Positions 60,748-64,000 of a stretch of 64,000 nt of DNA are shown in pieces. How positions within the stretch are numbered: position 1 is the stretch's first letter; the number at the start of each line of letters is the position of its first letter. Source of the stretch: an uncultured Clostridium sp. (GTDB taxonomy: Bacteria > Bacillota > Clostridia > Clostridiales > Clostridiaceae); NCBI RefSeq assembly GCF_910588715.1, contig NZ_CAJURG010000001.1, positions 1-64,000 on the forward strand, written 5' to 3'. The notes under the pieces are model-generated. The model was given only the letters and a program-made list of their open reading frames with translations. It did no database searches and was not told the origin of the DNA. A program made the position numbers and the translations under genes.

Positions 60748-62394
60748 ATGAAATATGATAGAATAAACGGCCAGGATTTTTATAATATGGTCGTTAATGC
60801 TAGTAATAGATTATTAGAAGAAAGTGATTTTGTTAATGCGTTGAATGTTTTTCCTGTACCAGACGGTGACACAGGAAGTAATATGTCAATGACTTTTAAA
60901 GCTGCTGTAAAAGAAATAGAAAATTTAAATTCAGAATCTATTGGAGAAACTTCAAAAAAGTTAGCTAAGGGTGCTTTAATGGGAGCAAGAGGTAACTCAG
61001 GTGTTATCTTATCTCAAATTCTTAGAGGTATTTCTAAAGGATTAGAAGGCAAAACAACTGTTAACAGTACTGAATTTGCAAATGCTTTTTTAGAAGGAAG
61101 TAAAGCAGCTTACAAAGCAGTAATGAAACCAACGGAAGGTACTATTCTTTCAGTTATTAGAGCTGCAGCAGAAGGTGCTGTAAGAAGTAATAAAACTGAT
61201 ATAGTTGAGCTTTTAGGAGAAGTAGTAGTTGAATCAAAAATAATGTTAGATAAAACTCCAGATCTTTTACCGGCACTTAAAAAGGCTAAAGTTGTAGATT
61301 CAGGTGGGATGGGATTATATATAATCTTACAAGGAATGTATGATGCATTAAAAGATGGAATAAAAGCAGAAATAAAAGATATAGCTTCTAAAGCATCAAC
61401 TGGAACAGGAGCTCAAGCTATAGAAGATATAGATATTAAGTTTGGATACTGTACAGAGTTTATAATATTAGGAGATGCATCTAAAGCTAAGGCATTCCAA
61501 GATGAAATTGAATCTTTAGGCGATTCTATGATAGTTGTTGGGTATGATGATGTAATAAAGGTACATATTCATACTAATGATCCTGGTTTAGTATTATCTA
61601 AGGCAGTAACAGTAGGTGAATTATCTAAAATTAAGATAGACAATATGAGAGAAGAGCATAGAGAAGTTTTAATGTCAAATGAGGAATATGCAGCAGGAAA
61701 AGTTGAAGAAGTGGAAGAGGAATCTTTAGCAGAAAAGAAAAAGTACGCTTTTGTTTCAGTTGCTATGGGAGAAGGAATAACTCATGTTCTTAAAGATTTA
61801 GGTGTTGATTATGTAATTGAGGGTGGTCAAACAATGAACCCTTCAACTCAAGATATGATAGAATGTATATCTAAGTTAAATGCTGATCATATATTTATTT
61901 TACCTAATAATAAAAATATAATAATGGCAGCAACTCAAGCAGCAGAAATATCAGATAAAGATGTTAGAGTTATACCAACTAAGAGTATTCCACAAGGTAT
62001 TACTTGTATCACTATGTTTAATGCAGAACATGAAGTTGATGAAAATGAGGCTGCTTTAGTAGAAGCATTAGAACTTGTTAAGACAGGCTCTGTAACTTAT
62101 GCAGTTAGAGATACTGAAATGGATGGAATTGAAATTAAAGAAGGTAATATGCTTGGACTTATTGAAGGAAAAATAAATAAAGTTGGAGATGATTACTTTA
62201 AAGTTGCAGAAGATATTTTAGAATCTATGGTAGATGAAGATAGTGAACTTATAACTGTATTCTATGGTAAAGATGTAGATGAAAGTAAAGTAGAAGAGTT
62301 TACAGAAAAATTAGAAGAAAAGTATGAAGATTGTGATGTACAATTATATAAGGGAGATCAACCTTTATACTACTTTATAATGTCTGTAGAATAA
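60748..62394 (+). CDS. fakA: Fatty acid kinase catalytic subunit FakA (DAK1/YloV family)
   Basis: A 548-aa protein. The N-terminal DhaL-like kinase domain has NVFPVPDGDTGSNMSMT (Mg-ADP binding Asp residues), GARGNSGVILSQILRG and PTEGTILSVIRAA; a middle domain and a C-terminal EDD-like domain follow. With a FakB fatty-acid-binding partner (not in this window) it phosphorylates exogenous fatty acids for phospholipid synthesis. RBS GGAGGGAAC. Confidence 0.9.
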   Translation: MKYDRINGQDFYNMVVNASNRLLEESDFVNALNVFPVPDGDTGSNMSMTFKAAVKEIENLNSESIGETSKKLAKGALMGARGNSGVILSQILRGISKGLEGKTTVNSTEFANAFLEGSKAAYKAVMKPTEGTILSVIRAAAEGAVRSNKTDIVELLGEVVVESKIMLDKTPDLLPALKKAKVVDSGGMGLYIILQGMYDALKDGIKAEIKDIASKASTGTGAQAIEDIDIKFGYCTEFIILGDASKAKAFQDEIESLGDSMIVVGYDDVIKVHIHTNDPGLVLSKAVTVGELSKIKIDNMREEHREVLMSNEEYAAGKVEEVEEESLAEKKKYAFVSVAMGEGITHVLKDLGVDYVIEGGQTMNPSTQDMIECISKLNADHIFILPNNKNIIMAATQAAEISDKDVRVIPTKSIPQGITCITMFNAEHEVDENEAALVEALELVKTGSVTYAVRDTEMDGIEIKEGNMLGLIEGKINKVGDDYFKVAEDILESMVDEDSELITVFYGKDVDESKVEEFTEKLEEKYEDCDVQLYKGDQPLYYFIMSVE

Positions 62395-62402
62395 TTATTT
62401 TT

Positions 62403-62442
62403 AAAAGCACAAGGAGAAAACTTTCTTGTGCTTTATTTTTTT
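62403..62442 (+). terminator. Terminator after fakA
   Basis: AAAGCACAAG (62404-62413) pairs with CTTGTGCTTT (62425-62434), followed by a T-rich run. Confidence 0.85.
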
Positions 62443-62492
62443 TATTTGATATTATAAAATTATATTTATTATTAAAGGTTAGGAGAAATTAA

Positions 62493-64000
62493 ATGAATAT
62501 ATCACAAGATGTAAAATATCTAAAGGGTGTTGGCCCTAAATTGCTAGAAAAATTAAATAGATGTGGGATATTTACTATTTTGGATTTGCTTTTATATTTT
62601 CCAAGAGATTATGAGTTTTTAAGAAGTAATATTCCTTTTAATGAAATAAATGAAGATGATAAACAGGTATTAACTTGTGTATGCATGGGGATAGATAGAG
62701 ATGTTAGGACTAAAACAGGAAAGGTATTAACTACTATAAGATTTAATTACTTAGGCAATTTAGTTTTAGGAAAGTGGTTTAATCAAGGTTTTGTAAAAGG
62801 TACATTTAAAATTGGTCAAAGTTATGATTTAATGGGAAAGTTTAAAAAAGTTAGTAATAGACTTGAAGTTATTAACCCTATAATAGGAGTTAAATTAGCT
62901 AAAGAAAATGAAATAGTACCTAAATATAGTTTAAAAGGTGATTTAACAGATAAAATGTTAATAAAGCTTATAGGACTTTGTTTAGAACAAATAAATATAA
63001 AAGATAATTTACCTAAATATTTATTAGAAAAATATAAAATGACTAATTTAGATTTTGCAATAAAGAATATTCATTTTCCTAAAGGAAGAAGGGAACTTGA
63101 ATTATCTATAAACAGATTAAAATTTCAAGAGCTATTTACATATTCAATGAAATTATTGATGCTTAAAAAGAATTTAAAAGCTAAAAATGGAATTGAGTTT
63201 AAGTTAGTAGAAGAATTAAGAGATTTAAAAGAAGAATTACCCTATAGTTTAACTAATGCCCAAACAAGAGTAGTAAGGGAAATATTAAGAGATCAAAAAA
63301 GTCCATGGCCAATGAATAGATTAGTACAAGGTGATGTTGGAAGTGGGAAAACAGTAGTAGCCTTAATTGCTATGTTTAATGTTATTAAAAATGGATACCA
63401 AGCAACTTTAATGGTACCTACGGAAATATTAGCTAATCAGCATTATTTAGAGGCTAAAAAGTTGTTAGAGCCTTTTGATGTACATATTGAATTATTAACA
63501 GGAAGCACTTCTTTAAAAGAAAAAAGGCGCATAAAAGAACTTATAACTACAGAAGATCCTGTAATAGTAATAGGAACCCATGCTTTAATTCAAGAAGATG
63601 TGGATTTTAAAAATTTAGGGTTAGTTATAACAGATGAACAACATAGATTTGGAGTAGAGCAAAGAAGTAAGCTTATAAATAAGGGAAGACATCCTGATGT
63701 TATGGTAATGACAGCAACACCAATTCCTAGAACATTGGCTTTATATGTATATTCAGATTTAGATATATCAGCTATAGATGAATTACCACCAGGAAGAAAG
63801 CCTATAGATACAAGATTTTTTAATGAAAATGAAAGATTTTCTGCTTACGATTTAGCATTAAATGAAATAAATAAAGGTCGTCAAGTTTATATAGTATGTC
63901 CTTTAATTGAAGAAGATGAGGATATGAAATTAAATTCCGTTGAAAAATTATATGATGAATTAAGTGAAGGAATATTTAGAGGAATATCTATAGAAATTTT
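62493..64000 (+). CDS. recG: ATP-dependent DNA helicase RecG (3' end outside window)
   Basis: About 502 codons are visible, open to the right edge. The N-terminal wedge/OB domain (LKGVGPKLLEKLNRCGI, LLLYFPRDYE) is followed by helicase motifs: Walker A VQGDVGSGKTVVALIAM, DEQH box ITDEQHRFGVEQR, and motif III TATPIPRTLAL. RecG remodels stalled forks and branches. ATG 62493 is preceded by AGGAGAA. About 170 C-terminal residues should be missing by family length. Confidence 0.95.
   Translation, partial: MNISQDVKYLKGVGPKLLEKLNRCGIFTILDLLLYFPRDYEFLRSNIPFNEINEDDKQVLTCVCMGIDRDVRTKTGKVLTTIRFNYLGNLVLGKWFNQGFVKGTFKIGQSYDLMGKFKKVSNRLEVINPIIGVKLAKENEIVPKYSLKGDLTDKMLIKLIGLCLEQINIKDNLPKYLLEKYKMTNLDFAIKNIHFPKGRRELELSINRLKFQELFTYSMKLLMLKKNLKAKNGIEFKLVEELRDLKEELPYSLTNAQTRVVREILRDQKSPWPMNRLVQGDVGSGKTVVALIAMFNVIKNGYQATLMVPTEILANQHYLEAKKLLEPFDVHIELLTGSTSLKEKRRIKELITTEDPVIVIGTHALIQEDVDFKNLGLVITDEQHRFGVEQRSKLINKGRHPDVMVMTATPIPRTLALYVYSDLDISAIDELPPGRKPIDTRFFNENERFSAYDLALNEINKGRQVYIVCPLIEEDEDMKLNSVEKLYDELSEGIFRGISIEI

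Noticed and set aside
1..64000. CRISPR arrays, tRNA or rRNA genes, prophage modules
   Set aside because: No regularly spaced repeats, cloverleaf sequences, rRNA segments or phage structural genes were recognised.

Overview
The window is chromosomal DNA of a low-GC, endospore-forming Firmicute, most probably Clostridium sensu stricto. Codon use is strongly A/T-rich. It carries the complete sigK, spoIIGA-sigE-sigG, spoIVA and spoVM sporulation genes, a pilT gene, a T-box in front of alaS, and the remA-gmk-rpoZ-coaBC-priA-def-fmt-rsmB-rlmN-stp-prkC-rsgA-rpe-thiN-spoVM-rpmB-asp23-fakA-recG order familiar from Bacillus and Clostridium. I cannot name the species. There is no rRNA, tRNA, CRISPR array, prophage or recognisable insertion sequence. 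All genes but one (rpmB) lie on the + strand.

Region 1 (1-7650) is accessory: a C_GCAxxG_C_C-type Cys protein, an unknown 96-aa protein, a PHP phosphatase, an ArsR-type regulator with a NifX-like protein, an Rpn/PD-(D/E)XK protein, a YdjM-like membrane protein, a 46-aa ORF with a good promoter, and a PRC-barrel plus AI-2E-type transporter pair. Region 2 (7651-21401) is housekeeping: T-box-alaS, ireB-ruvX-DUF1292-fur-rnjA, typA, mltG-trmR-trhP-udk and a class B penicillin-binding protein. Region 3 (21402-28638) is a sporulation and division block: sigK, pilT, ftsZ, spoIIGA-sigE-sigG, ylmC, nrdR. Region 4 (28841-36402) is pgeF and the phosphate regulon phoPR-pstSCAB-phoU, with a PHO box in front of pstS. 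Region 5 (36517-43913) holds a DUF512 radical-SAM-like protein, der, gpsA, spoIVA, a small PBECR-like protein, a structured RNA candidate and an asparaginase. Region 6 (44225-64000) is the long remA-to-recG block for translation, DNA restart, cell-wall signalling and metabolism; recG runs off the end.

Most transcription units end in clear intrinsic terminators. Several start codons were moved downstream of the longest possible start because the Shine-Dalgarno sequence lies inside the longer reading frame (ArsR gene, PRC-barrel gene, alaS, rnjA, ylmC, phoP, phoU, DUF512, asparaginase, rsgA).

The signals I found most interesting are these. Three promoter-like sites share a Spo0A-box-like sequence 19 nt before a -10 element (upstream of spoIIGA, upstream of sigK, and upstream of an unknown 96-aa gene). 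A sequence upstream of sigG fits the sigma-F consensus. A compact structured RNA with its own promoter carries words that resemble the M-box. The terminator after udk contains the ribosome-binding site and start codon of the next gene. A hairpin separates the Shine-Dalgarno sequence of ireB from its start codon.
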